DNA of 64,000 bases from contig CM022949.1 of the NCBI GenBank assembly GCA_012931725.1, positions 26,162,258 through 26,226,257 on the forward strand, read 5' to 3'. Made by a program: the position numbers and the translations under genes. Below the pieces are notes generated by a model, which was given only the letters and a program-made list of their open reading frames with translations, ran no database searches and was not told the DNA's origin. The stretch is from Litsea cubeba. Its lineage: Eukaryota > Streptophyta > Magnoliopsida > Laurales > Lauraceae. Positions 34,651 through 46,243 of the stretch are shown here, one piece after another. The stretch's first letter is position 1. Every line of letters begins with the position of its first letter.

Positions 34651-35515
34651 TGAGAAAATTTTCCTTATCGTATTTACCCAATTAGCCTTTGGCAAAACAA
34701 AGCAATGTATCCATGTTATGTAGTTTTTTTTATTATTTCATTAGTAGTTTAGGTGTCCATGCTAACTTTTGTGTCATGGTTGAAAAAAGGGGGTGGAGTC
34801 AATGTACTATATTCAAGTGTGGCTTTTGGTCGCTTACATGACAAGTAATGAAGTCATTGGTCATGTTTGTAGAATTGTCTTAATACGAACCCAACATCAA
34901 TCTCAGTCAACGGACTAAAATTTGATTAGATAAAAGACTTTTACAAACATTGAATATAATGTTGACAAAGTGTTCAAAATATAGCCTTTATAGCGTCTAT
35001 TACATGAAGTATATTCTTTTTAACCTTCATCATTTATAACCATTTCTTAATAGCACTATTCTCTAACAATGCAACGGGTAATATCCCTAACATCATACAG
35101 GGTCCCATCTGATCAAGAACAAGACATTTCACAAAATCCAATGGTTGAGTTTAAGATAAATCAAAAGGTTGTTAGTTGTAAATTTCTTGATCTTTATCAA
35201 CATCTAGAATCAATTAGAACGTATACGTCTGTGAATTACAACTCTTTCAAGTCTATACTACATTTATTCACGATTGAATATTATAGATAGAATACAAGTA
35301 ATTTATGAGTGTGAAGTCATTTAGCTTTTAGGAATTACAATAATGGAATTCAATATACGAAGCAAGCACGTCCAAATTTTGTACCTACTAGTTTTATCTT
35401 AGATGTACTTCAAAATCTCTTTGTTGAAGATGTCCACTTAAGGATGTTAATAATATTTGCGTTTTTTACTCTTTGGGTAAATACTAAAAGAAAGACTCGC
35501 TAAGTTCCTCACCAT

Positions 35516-35693
35516 TAGTTTCGAGGGCAGTTCAGTTGGCTAAGGACTACAGTTTGCACTTGGAGGTTGAGGGTTCGAAACTACACTACCACACTGGAGG
35601 CACAGGAGATTTACCAGGCTCTCTCTAGGCTAGTAGAGACTATTTTGGCCCAAAGGGCTGGGACACCATCCGTTTTATAAAAAAAAAAAAAAA
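35516..35693 (+). mobile_element. SINE (family B) with 13-bp target duplication
   Basis: Box A (agttcagttggctaaggac) and box B (gagggttcgaaactac) lie at tRNA-like spacing; the body includes cactaccacact and the 3' end is a run of about 16 A. It is flanked by AGTTCCTCACCAT (35503-35515) and AGTTCCACACCAT (35694-35706), a 13-bp duplication with one mismatch. This is a complete, fairly young SINE. Confidence 0.85.
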
Positions 35694-35989
35694 AGTTCCA
35701 CACCATCATGCTACAATCAAAGACTGGTCTTGATTGTTGCACTTATGGTTAAGGGACTTGGCAATTAAGGGGATGTGTGGGTATTTACTAGAGTGTTAAA
35801 ATTAAAAATCACAACTGCAAGTTAGTTATTGGAGCCCAAACTTTTTTCAGTGGGGTGGGTGCTGTTGTGGCCACTAGCCTAGCCCCAACAACTAATTAAA
35901 GATTTGCCATAGCAATGTGTTTTTAGGGAACATTTAGCAACAAGTGAGAAGTTGTAAGGATCTGCAGATTTAAGAATTTCTTGTTAAGA

Positions 35990-36140
35990 TGTATAGTCGA
36001 GGATCTCAAGTATGTCTATTTTGAGAAATATTTATGCAGCCTCTTCAAAGACTTAGGGTTGAGTAGAAATAGTTAGTTGTGAGAATTTAATAATATTATT
36101 GCATCTACCTAAAAAAATTAGTATCAGAGCATAAATTTAC
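35990..36140 (+). repeat. LTR-end and primer-site remnant
   Basis: The phrase gagaaatatttatgcagcc is followed by ttagttgtgagaatttaataat and then attagtatcagagcataaat, close to the tggtatcagagc primer site. It resembles the remnant at 34270-34420 and probably derives from the same old retroelement family. Confidence 0.45.
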
Positions 36141-37329
36141 AAAAATGAGAATCTTCTAATCAATGGGAGATTTGGACTTGAGAATACTAGCCCAGATCAT
36201 CGGAATTTATAATTAACAAACGTAAATTTTCCATGACTTGATGAAATCCCAAAAAATGCAATTGCCAAACGTTTAGAGGTCATGTAATTTTCTAAGCAGT
36301 ATAAGTGGATTGATTGACTCGGTCACCTAGTATTAAGCAACTAATGCCACAGTTGAAGTGAGACTCATCTTTTTCACCGTTGTCTAAAACAAGATATCGT
36401 TACACTCACGGGACTCCCATGTCAGACCCATGTGGGGGAACGCCCTAGGTAGGTACCCAATAGCCAATAGGGAGTTTGGGGGTGGGTGGGTTTGGGTAGG
36501 AGTCCGAATCTGGTGAAATTAAATGCATTTTCATTTTCGGTAGACCAACCACACCAACTACTGTCCGTTATGTCATCGAGCAACAGTCTCACCAGTCACC
36601 ATGGACACCATGGGCTGATCATGGATGGTGGGTTCACAAAACGTCAGGCCCATGTGACAATTCTAAAACTTATGCATGGTTCTAAAAAGTTCACAATTTT
36701 TTTTATCCATCAATTATGGTAACAGCTTTTTACCCAAGATTAAGAAAAAAAAAATCAAGTGCGGTAAATGTGGTCAAGAAGGTAGTAACTAGTGAGTCTA
36801 TAGCATGTTGGATTACATTTAGATAGGCCCCACGTAGTTGTGATGGGGTCTTCATTAACAAATTATTCTTTTATACACCATGCAACTAGGGTTGCAATTT
36901 GGGTGGGGTGAAACCTGAACCAATGACCTGATCTGACCAATAGTAAAATTTGATTTGAGTTTGTTAGTTTGTATTGCTCCCTTGCATTCTAGAAACCAGC
37001 ATGGAAAGCTTGTGTTTTTGTTTGACCTTCACGTAGAATTTAAATTCGGATAAGGCAAATCTGTTGGTGGCCACAGGAACCAGGCTTAGAATGTTGCCAG
37101 GATTAAATTTATTCATTCATCAAGAAGGTGGGCAAATCAGGTGGTGCCTGGATAAAGTGATTTTGGACGGTGAGCTCTTTCTAAGAAGGTCAAATTGGGT
37201 GGATGGGCACGGGAACTTTTATTACACGTCCCAGCTAGAAGTCCAGTCCCTCTTGAGTCTTCGACTCAATAATTTCTGAGTTCTGTTTTATAAGAGAGAA
37301 TTCATTAGAAAGACAGCCAAACAACAGTA

Positions 37330-37620
37330 ACAACCATGTTTCCAATAAAAGAAACAACTTGCACCAACTACTCAAAGTTGGCTCCCCTAAGCAAAGCTAT
37401 ATTTAGCCAAATGGTGAGCCAACTCATTAATCCTAATAGGAATATAGCTAAAGTTGATGGTAACAAAGTCATTGGCACAATGGATGACGTCCAATACAAA
37501 ACAGTTCATGACATATCTTGAAAGATATGGTCACTTGTAGGCTCTAGCTTTAGATAGTTGATTGTTAAGAATTCTTTTGTCCAAAGAGTAAAATTCTACA
37601 ATGAAGCCTACCTTTTGAAA
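37330..37620 (-). pseudogene. LINE RNase H fragment
   Basis: The minus strand reads VTINFSYIPIRINELAHHLA and then KYSFA before a stop, the typical end of the RNase H domain in plant L1 LINEs (hYhPRxxNxxAHxLA). Upstream residues are degraded. The plus-strand 61-codon frame in the same place is its shadow. Confidence 0.6.
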
Positions 37621-38408
37621 TTATGAGCAGTTTAAAAAAGAATATCCTCATTGTGTATGGAATGTTCCCATATTTTATTGTAATAAGTGATAGTCCCACC
37701 ACAAGATTGAACATATGGTAAATAAGGTAGGTAGCACAATCTTATGCATTATTATTCATATGTATTAATCACGCATTATCCATCATATGGTCAATCTTAC
37801 AATGGAGCTAACTCCCATTTAAGTAAAATTTGAAAAAATCACATAAAAAAAAAAAAGGGTGCACCTTTAAGGATGCAATGAGTCAAGTCGAGTTGAGTTG
37901 AGTTTACATTGGGTTAACAGGTCAAGTAGAAAGTGTCTATTCAATACGAACAAAATTTGTTAATTATACACGGATTGAAAATGCCAGCCCAATCAACTTG
38001 TAAGGAAATCATGTTCAGATAGGGTTGGGAATTGCCACCCTTATGACATATGATCATTTATATCCAGTTAGATATTGTTATCTTACAGCAAGAACTGCAA
38101 TCTATGACAGTGAGTACACAGATCATGATTCAGGGCCCCTGTTTGGCTGCCAGATACATACACAGACTCAGACTCCTGAAATCAAACCTGCCGTCTTACA
38201 CTGATAAGAGTTGACCACAAACGCCATAAAATCGGCCTATGTTCAGAACATCACAGCCATCTCTGATCTTCTCCCTTTGGTCTTATCAACCGACGTGGCC
38301 CATGTTCTTTAACATTTCTACATCGATGATGGGCCCTTGATTAGACGACTGGATGTGCCTCACTACATATGCCCATGGCCCCACACAACTGTCCCTTGAT
38401 TGGTAGAT

Positions 38409-38411
<3 letters not shown>

Positions 38412-38450
<39 letters not shown>
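38412..38450. repeat. (CT)n microsatellite
   Basis: About nineteen uninterrupted CT dinucleotides. Confidence 0.95.
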
Positions 38451-38454
<4 letters not shown>

Positions 38455-39354
38455 AAATCGTTGCAATCTACCAATGAAAGGAAGTTCCTAGGCTGGCATT
38501 CTGAATTTTGGATAGCCTTTTAACATATTCTGAGTCACAAGTAACGCCCACTGTAAGAAGGCTTCATAATGGGTCCACTATTGTCCTAAGTTTGAAAGTT
38601 CACATCCTTCTGATTTTCCTTCACCCTTCATTCGTCTGAAATAGTACTAGTATCATGCCAAAAATAAAAGAAAGGCGTACATAAGTCAGCTGCCCAAAAT
38701 AAATGCCATGAGACATTTTTAGCACCAATGCAAATTCTAAACTTTCAAAAGAGTCAAGTCGAAGACTCGAAATAAGAATTATATATTTTATTTGTAAATT
38801 CGTTGTGCCAAATATGAAAGACAAGTGCATATAATATGTTCAAAATAAATGCCTTCCTCCCTCCCCTACGTTCACCTTATACTAAGCACCAGTCCACCCC
38901 GATGTTCACCTTATACCGAGCACTTGTTCACCGGTGTCCTTTCAAAAAAATTCTTACCTTTCAAAAAAAAAAAAAAATGGGGCGAGTGACATGAGATGCG
39001 CATCACCACTTAGACTATCTCCTATTCTCAATGTTTTAAATATATAATTATTGAGTTAATAGTGAAATATATGAAAATGACCATAGAGTGATTCCTACTA
39101 TCAAGATGGTTGTGAAATTATATTTATGACAATATATGTTGGGATTTCACAACAATTTGTGAAAATTATTTAATAATTCATTCACCTTGTACTTGATTAT
39201 ATATTTAAAACGTATTTTTCATCATAAACCCCTAAAAATCATTTTCAAGACTATATAGGAAGGAGAAATTAGCTTTATTTTGTATTGCCATTTCTAATCC
39301 ATTTTAGAGAGAGAAAAAAAAAAGAAGTATGGCCAAAAATGTGGACCCCACTAA

Positions 39355-39888
39355 ATGAACAACTTTAAAGGCTCCTATCTATTCACCCGAGGCGGCCCGG
39401 TGAGGCTAATAACTCAATACTCACAGTCACGGGTCATAAATCCCAGCTCTGACTTCCCAATTCCCAGCGCCCAACAGCACCCCGCCAGTCAATCTACCAT
39501 GTTCCCACGACAGCGATCGCCGCTAGCCGGTCACAACCGGCCGTCCCCGGTCACCCCTCTCTCTCTCTATCTCTAACCCAAATGGCAGATAACCCAAATG
39601 GCAGATAGTCAAAGAGCAAATCCTCGCTCTCTCTCTCTCTCCCCCCTACAGTTTTGTCTTTTTCTTCTGCTTCTATTTCCTTCTTCTGCATATGAAAAAG
39701 CTAACTTTCAGCTTCAGCTTCAGCTTCTCCCTTTATTTTACTTCTATCCTTGTTTGTTTCTCTTGGTTGCTTATATTGCTGGAAAAAAAAATCTGAACTG
39801 AGAAACCTGGTTAGCTTTTCTAGCTCTGCATTCTCACAACAGAACCCATCTCTTCCTTTCCTTAGATTTCTGCTACATTTCTTCAGTA
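39355..39888 (+). promoter_or_regulatory. Leader/promoter region of the PSKR-like receptor kinase
   Basis: The 530 bases before the start codon are GC-richer than their surroundings and contain CT-rich blocks (39556-39576, 39631-39650) common in plant leaders. A 17-bp unit aacccaaatggcagata is duplicated at about 39577-39608. The ATG inside each copy opens a short upstream frame: eight codons from 39582, and 67 codons from 39598 to 39801. If the transcript starts before 39580 these would be upstream ORFs. The start site itself cannot be read from the sequence. Confidence 0.5.
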
Positions 39889-42800
39889 ATGGGCGACAGG
39901 GGTGCTGAGGATTTCTGGGCATGTCTCACTTTTCTCGGGTTCTTCTGTCTCTGTTTCCAAGTTCAGGTCTTGAACTCACAGAACACTACATGTAACTCTG
40001 GTGACTTGAGAGCATTGAATGATTTTATGAAAGGTTTGGATTCTGGGGTCCCTGTCTGGAGAAATGCATCTTCATCTGATTGTTGCAGTTGGGTTGGAGT
40101 CAATTGCAGTGTGCCTTCTTGGGGTTTGGAGAAAAGGGTCGTTGAGCTTAATCTTGGAAGGATGGGATTGAAAGGTGGTGTTTTGGAATCCGTTTTGGCT
40201 GGTTTGGATCAGCTTAGAGTCCTTAATCTCTCTAGAAATTCTCTCAAAGGTGCTGTGCCTTCGGGTTTGTTTCAATTGCAGAGATTGGAGGTTCTTGATT
40301 TGAGTTGCAATGGTTTCAATGGCTCGGTTCCTGCGGACATTAACCTACCATCCATCCGGGTTTTCAACATTGCTGGCAATTCATTCGTGGGTTTGCAACC
40401 CCGCCTTGTTGGGTCTGTGAATTTGATGGATTTCAGTATCAGTTACAATTCATTCTCGGGTTCCATTGATACAGGCATCTGCAACGTTTCGAGAAGAATT
40501 CAAATTCTTCGACTTTCATCAAATTTTTTCTCTGGGATTGTGCATGCTGGCTTTAGGAATTGCAGCATTCTACAAGAGCTCTCTCTTGATTCCAATAATC
40601 TGACGGGGCAGTTGCCAGATGATCTATTCGGGTTGGCTTCACTGTCTCGGTTATATCTTCGAAACAATTCTCTATCTGGGCAGGTGAGCAACGGAATTGG
40701 TAATCTTTCTAACCTCAGTCATTTGGATCTCTCTCTTAACATGTTCTCTGGGATGATCCCAGATGTTTTTGGTAGCTTAGGTGGGTTACAGTATCTTTCT
40801 GCTCATTCAAACTACTTCAGAGGTCAATTGCCCGCGTCTCTCTCTAACTTGTCTATGCTCCAATTCCTTAATTTGAGAAACAATTCAATAGGGGGAGAGA
40901 TTGATCTTAATTGCACTGTGATGACCCGTCTCAGCTACCTTGATCTCGGTTCTAATCGGTTTGGTGGTCGAAATCTTATTAATCTTTCCTTGTGCAAGGA
41001 ACTTAGAGCCTTAAATCTTGCTAGAAATGGCCTTGATGTCGAAATCCCTGAGAGCTTTAGAAACCTTCAGGCTCTCACTCACCTCTCATTGACCAACACT
41101 GGGCTTCGGAACATTTTTGCGGCGCTGAGTATTTTACAACATTGCAAAAACTTAAGTAAGCTGGTGCTCACCTCTAATTTCCGTGGGGAGGATATGCCCC
41201 TCAATGGGATTCAGGAATTTGGCAACATAAAGGCTTTTATCATTCCAAACTGTGGACTGAGAGGTCAGATTCCATCTTGGTTGGAGAGATTTAGTAAGTT
41301 GGAGCTATTAGATTTATCTTGGAATCAGTTGTCTGGAACTGTCCCTCCATGGATTGGCAATTTTAGCTCTCTCTTTTACTTGGATTTATCGAACAATTCT
41401 CTCACTGGAGAAATCCCTGAGAGCTTGACTCAATTGCCTGGCCTAATTTCCCGCAGCATCTCACTGGCAGACCCGCCTATGGACATTCCATTCTTTAGCA
41501 GAAGCAATAAAGGCACAAGCGGGTTGCAGTATAATAAGGTTGCTAGCTTCAAGCCGACATTGGATCTAAATGAGAACAAACTCACTGGCGTGATTCCACC
41601 AGGTTTTGGAAAACTGAAGAAGCTCCATGTGTTGGACCTGAGCAGGAACATGCTCACAGGAATCATTCCTAAAGAGTTATCTGGCATGACAAGCTTGGAA
41701 GTTCTTGATCTCTCCTTTAATAATCTCTCAGGCAGCATACCCTCGTCTCTAACCAATCTCAGCTTTCTATCCGACTTCAATGTAGCAAACAATCAGTTGT
41801 GGGGTTCTATTCCTTCGGGGGGGCAGTTCTCTACCTTCCCAAATTCAAGCTTTGAGGGAAACAAGGATCTCTGTGGCATGCATTTACCACCTTGTCAGGA
41901 TCTTATTCCATCCCTATCAAGAAGTAAACAACGCACAAATAGAAAAATCATTATAGGGATGGCTTTAGGGATAGGATCAGGTACATCTTTGCTTCTTGCA
42001 CTTGTGTATGTTTTTGTGTCAAGGAACCATGTTCAGAGACCGAATGACATCGAAGGAGAAGTGGCCAGTACAAAAGACGAGTTAGAGTTATCGGGATCAA
42101 AATTGGTTCTTCTATTTCAAAACAAGGACAACAAAGAGATCACCATTGATGATCTATTAAAATCTACCAACAATTTTGACCAGGCCAACATCATTGGATG
42201 CGGGGGCTTCGGCCTGGTCTACAAAGCAGCTCTGCCGGATGGAAGAAAAGTCGCAATCAAACGGATGTCAGGTGACGATGGTCAGATTGAGAGAGAATTC
42301 CAAGCTGAAGTGGAAGCCCTTTCTAGAGCTCAGCACATGAATCTTGTTTCACTTCAAGGGTATTGCAAGTATAGGAGTGATAGACTGTTAATCTACTCAT
42401 ATATGGAAAATGGAAGCTTGGACTATTGGCTGCATGAGAAGCTCGATGGTGGTTCAGCACTAGATTGGAACACACGACTCCGAATAGCTCGAGGAGCGGG
42501 AAGGGCATTGGCTTACCTTCACCAATCATGCCAGCCCCACATTCTTCACCGCGACATTAAGTCAAGTAACATTCTTCTAGATGAAAATTTTGAAGCTCGT
42601 CTAGCTGATTTCGGCCTTGCAAGGCTCATGTTACCATATGACACTCATGTGACAACAGACCTTGTTGGGACCTTAGGGTACATTCCTCCTGAATATGGTC
42701 AAGCTTCAATTGCGACTTTCAAGGGCGATGTTTATAGCTTTGGTGTTGTTCTTTTGGAGCTTCTTACCAGCAAGAGGCCCATGGATATGTGCAAACCTAA

Positions 42801-43032
42801 AGGGTGCAGAGATATGATTTCATGGGTGCTTCAGATGAAGAAGGATGCGAGGGAGAGGGAGGTGTTTGATCCGTTTATTTATGACAAAGAGCATGACAAG
42901 CAGATGATGGAGGTGCTGGATATCGCATGTCTTTGCTTAAGTGAGTGTCCTAAATTGAGGCCATTCATACAACAGATTGTGTTGTGGCTCGACAGTGTTG
43001 GAGTGGATCGCCAAGAAAGTGATGCAAGCTAA
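39889..43032 (+). CDS. Phytosulfokine-receptor-like LRR receptor kinase (PSKR1-type)
   Basis: An intact single-exon frame of 1047 residues, near the size of Arabidopsis PSKR1. Order: signal peptide (about 1-30), LRRNT with CCSW (65-68), about twenty-one LRRs (85-655) interrupted by an island at about 513-557 with IPFFSRSN...LQYNK, a GNKDLCG cap, membrane span 687-710, juxtamembrane segment, and kinase about 767-1036. Kinase landmarks are present: glycine loop GCGGFG (770-775), VAIK lysine 791, HRDIKSSN (887-894) and DFG (907-909), so it is probably active, with an RD-type loop. KGCRDMISWVLQMK (971-984) matches the segment described as a guanylate-cyclase centre in PSKR1. Known members bind the sulfated peptide PSK at the plasma membrane with SERK co-receptors and promote growth. 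Whether this is the PSKR1 or PSKR2 orthologue cannot be settled here. A poly(A)-signal-like aataaa lies at about 43202. Confidence 0.95.
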   Translation: MGDRGAEDFWACLTFLGFFCLCFQVQVLNSQNTTCNSGDLRALNDFMKGLDSGVPVWRNASSSDCCSWVGVNCSVPSWGLEKRVVELNLGRMGLKGGVLESVLAGLDQLRVLNLSRNSLKGAVPSGLFQLQRLEVLDLSCNGFNGSVPADINLPSIRVFNIAGNSFVGLQPRLVGSVNLMDFSISYNSFSGSIDTGICNVSRRIQILRLSSNFFSGIVHAGFRNCSILQELSLDSNNLTGQLPDDLFGLASLSRLYLRNNSLSGQVSNGIGNLSNLSHLDLSLNMFSGMIPDVFGSLGGLQYLSAHSNYFRGQLPASLSNLSMLQFLNLRNNSIGGEIDLNCTVMTRLSYLDLGSNRFGGRNLINLSLCKELRALNLARNGLDVEIPESFRNLQALTHLSLTNTGLRNIFAALSILQHCKNLSKLVLTSNFRGEDMPLNGIQEFGNIKAFIIPNCGLRGQIPSWLERFSKLELLDLSWNQLSGTVPPWIGNFSSLFYLDLSNNSLTGEIPESLTQLPGLISRSISLADPPMDIPFFSRSNKGTSGLQYNKVASFKPTLDLNENKLTGVIPPGFGKLKKLHVLDLSRNMLTGIIPKELSGMTSLEVLDLSFNNLSGSIPSSLTNLSFLSDFNVANNQLWGSIPSGGQFSTFPNSSFEGNKDLCGMHLPPCQDLIPSLSRSKQRTNRKIIIGMALGIGSGTSLLLALVYVFVSRNHVQRPNDIEGEVASTKDELELSGSKLVLLFQNKDNKEITIDDLLKSTNNFDQANIIGCGGFGLVYKAALPDGRKVAIKRMSGDDGQIEREFQAEVEALSRAQHMNLVSLQGYCKYRSDRLLIYSYMENGSLDYWLHEKLDGGSALDWNTRLRIARGAGRALAYLHQSCQPHILHRDIKSSNILLDENFEARLADFGLARLMLPYDTHVTTDLVGTLGYIPPEYGQASIATFKGDVYSFGVVLLELLTSKRPMDMCKPKGCRDMISWVLQMKKDAREREVFDPFIYDKEHDKQMMEVLDIACLCLSECPKLRPFIQQIVLWLDSVGVDRQESDAS

Positions 43033-44990
43033 CATCTTTATGGCAACAAGAAGGAACTATTTTTTGTGTTTCTCTACCCTAGTTTATGCTATCAATATCA
43101 GCAGTGGAGCTCGATCTGGCTGTAAATTACCATTTCACATTTGCAAATTCTTGTAAAGATTTGTTCTGGGTAACTTCTACAAACTTGATGGGAAAGGATC
43201 TAATAAATGCAATTAGATACTGTTTCGGTACACCTTTAAGTTAAAGGTATTCCTCTGAGGCCATGCATAGGAGAATTATCTCTCTGGACCTATAAAACCA
43301 TTAGTGTGGCCCAGTATAAGACCAAAACTCCACAAAAGAACTGTCCTACTTTGTACTAACACTGGGTCAAATGTTACTCCACTTGGAGTCGGGTCCACTA
43401 CTGGATTGATCATGTGTGGAACACACTGTTTCACTCTGTTTTTTTTATTTTTATGCATTACATTTTCAACACATGATCAATCTTACTTGGGCCCTGCTCT
43501 GATTGGAGTGAGAGTTGCTTCATGTTAATGCATGCTAGGACTGTAGCTTTTGACAATTGTTATTTCACAGGTAGGCCCCATGATGGATATATAGGCTGGG
43601 CTCGTAGCATTCTCTGGATTGGCATCAGAGGATGGGAATTCCTAGGAAAGGCAAAAATATGTTTCTTCATAGAAATTTGTATACCATCATTATTAGTTGT
43701 GTAAAATGAAAATTTCCCTTTTATTATTTTTTTGGTGCGAAGGACACTGTCAGGTAATTTATTAGTACCTTTAAAGTGTGCAGTTTTCTTTGTAAATTAA
43801 GAGATTTTTCTTTAGGCCACCATGGTGGGTCTTTTTTTGGAATGAATTGGAATTTGTAGTTTCATGGTGTATCTGGAATCTGAATGCACAAATTATATCA
43901 ATTGTTTGAATGTTATGCTAGAATAAATCGTTACCAATTTTCTTTTCTTTTTGTGGCAATCATAGGAATTGGTTAGGTGAGAAACCATTCTGATTTCCTT
44001 CCCAAATAATATCAGTCTTACAACTATTGTTCATTCTCATAGAAATGGCAGAAAAACATTTTATCTCCTTCTCTTGATTGTGCCACTAAATGCACTGTAT
44101 TGGGCAGTGATCTGGTCCATGTAGCATGCAAAGCTGATTGTGATTTGGGGTACACCCAAGCACACTCTTCTCATCATGAAAGTGACTCAGGAAAAAAAAA
44201 AAAAAAAAACAACAACAACAGTTTGAGACAAGAAGACAGAGACTTCTATCCTGATATCCCTGAAGGACAATCAAGAATGGCTGCATAGAGGGAAGACACT
44301 GATTGCAGAACGCATTCAGTGAGATTCAATTCTGCAAGGGCATGCTAGAAGCCAGCACAAGTGTGGGGACCTGCATCTGTCATGCAAATGAAATCTCATA
44401 TATGTTTGAAGACTAAAGGTAAAATATTTGTTCAGTGTCATATTGAAGCTAATGGTGTTCCTCAATTGCTTTATGTGATAAGATGACTGTCCTCTTTTGG
44501 CCAAACGAAATCCTTTTGTACCTGCCTTTTTAATCTGACTGTCATTACCCAAAGTAGATGAAGCATATCCTAAACTTGCTTTTTGTGCTATTGCTCACTG
44601 CTCTGGTTCTGTATTAGTGAAAAGTGTACACTTCGAAATCAATAAGGCATCTTCTTTCTGTCAATTAAACTATATCTTAGATTAAGTTGGCTATCCTTGT
44701 ATAGCAATAGCCAAAATTGATATCGACTTGGATTGCTTACAAACAAATTTTTTTTTTGTGACTTTTTTGTTTTTTACTTTTTAGTCCAAACTATAGTATC
44801 AGTAATCAATTTAGGCTGTGTGTTCTTGGGAGGGAGCAATAATACAAAATTATATGGATACTATGTACATCAATACCAAAGATATCTAGTTCAAGTATTC
44901 ACTCTGACTGAGTTCACTCAACAAAAGATTTCTATCTGCAAAAGTCAGGAACATGATGCTCTCATAAAACATGAGCTAGACAGCTATTAG
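43033..44990. other. 3' flank and intergenic DNA
   Basis: The first 200 bases are the likely 3' UTR of the receptor kinase, with taataaatgc near 43201. Beyond that I see no gene; a poly-A/caacaacaac stretch at 44190-44220 and scattered short frames show no similarity to anything I know. Confidence 0.5.
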
Positions 44991-46243
44991 TTTTATGGAC
45001 TCAATCCAGTAGATGATATAATAAATTGATTAATTTCTTTATTTATCAGTATATTCATGTTTCATTTCATGAAATGAATGGTAATTTATTATATACTTGC
45101 AATAACCAATACGAATGACATGATGGTTCATGAGATGAACCGGAGTCCACAAGTATATTAGATGTAACACATGTGTATGGATGAGATCCACATACGGGAG
45201 ACATGTGTGATAAATCTTATACTTAAATATTATCACAACCAGTGATGAGACTGGACATCTCATACTGACAAGGTTGCAGCACTTTGATCACTATGAGATA
45301 GTGTGATTTGTCTCGATCATCAGAATGGAAGATTCTGGATCATAATGCTGGTACATTGGATGTATTGAAGGACCATGAGAAGTACCTTATAAACACTATC
45401 TTTACTTTAAGGTTTGCTTTCATAATTCCCTATCAATAGGCTCTCAATCCTGAGACATTAATGAACTCAGGTTTCTATCTATTCATTTGCTTTGAGTCAC
45501 CAATGAGTGAGGCCAACTATAGGTTAACACCTTGGTGATTTGAGTACGTGGTAGTAGAGCTGTGGGAACATTCAATGGTCAAGATGAAATCTATTTCTAA
45601 TATCCCCTTGTGCCAATTAATGGATTTATCATTGGTAAGTACACACCCATTCCGATAAAGAGTTAATTGAAAATGTACCTATGATCATTATAATTAATTG
45701 GGGTTCAAGGATAATAAGATATGGATCTAGTTTGGAAGACAGGTCCAATTGATCCATGGATATTGATAAAGGGGTCTACTTGTGGTAATGTGGAAGTTTA
45801 AGATCTTTTATGTAATATTCCTAAGACTGGAGTTCAATTGCATTTATATAGTGGAGTTATTTGCAATTAACTGTGGGCCCGGATTACACATGAGATGTGG
45901 GGGTAGCGTGTCCCAGTTGGAGCCTCCCTCAGCCGTCCATTCCTCTAGACCTGGAAAACATTTTAAATCTCTACTTCTTCATAGTAATGAAATCACCTTT
46001 TGTTTATTGAACTTGAATATTTGGACAGCTCATGATGTGATACCTTTATATATTATGATTTAATGCTTCCGCTGATAAATGTGCGAAGACAAGTGTATGT
46101 GAGCATGTCTCACGAGTGGAAATGGTGATTTTCTCCTTCGTGACTCACACTTGACCCGAAACAAGTGTGATGAGCACGGGAGTACGGGTGTCACACCTCG
46201 AGATTTGCCTTTGGCCAGGTGAATTCGGGACCGGGATGTGACA
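44990..46243 (+). mobile_element. Gypsy-type LTR remnant
   Basis: The right end, gggtgtcacacctcgag...gggaccgggatgtgaca, and the upstream atgcttccgctgataaatg block match the end of the probable solo LTR at 13479-15739. The left end is not found: no TG preceded by TACGT (the five bases after the element) is visible, so the element is truncated or mutated. No internal coding region adjoins it. Confidence 0.55.

Larger units (their letters stand above)
36141..39354. other. Gene-poor stretch upstream of the receptor kinase
   Basis: Apart from one LINE fragment and the CT microsatellite listed separately, nothing recognisable is present. The segment starting cagggcccctgtttggctgc near 38136 looks like a transposon end, but I could not find its partner. 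Confidence 0.4.
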
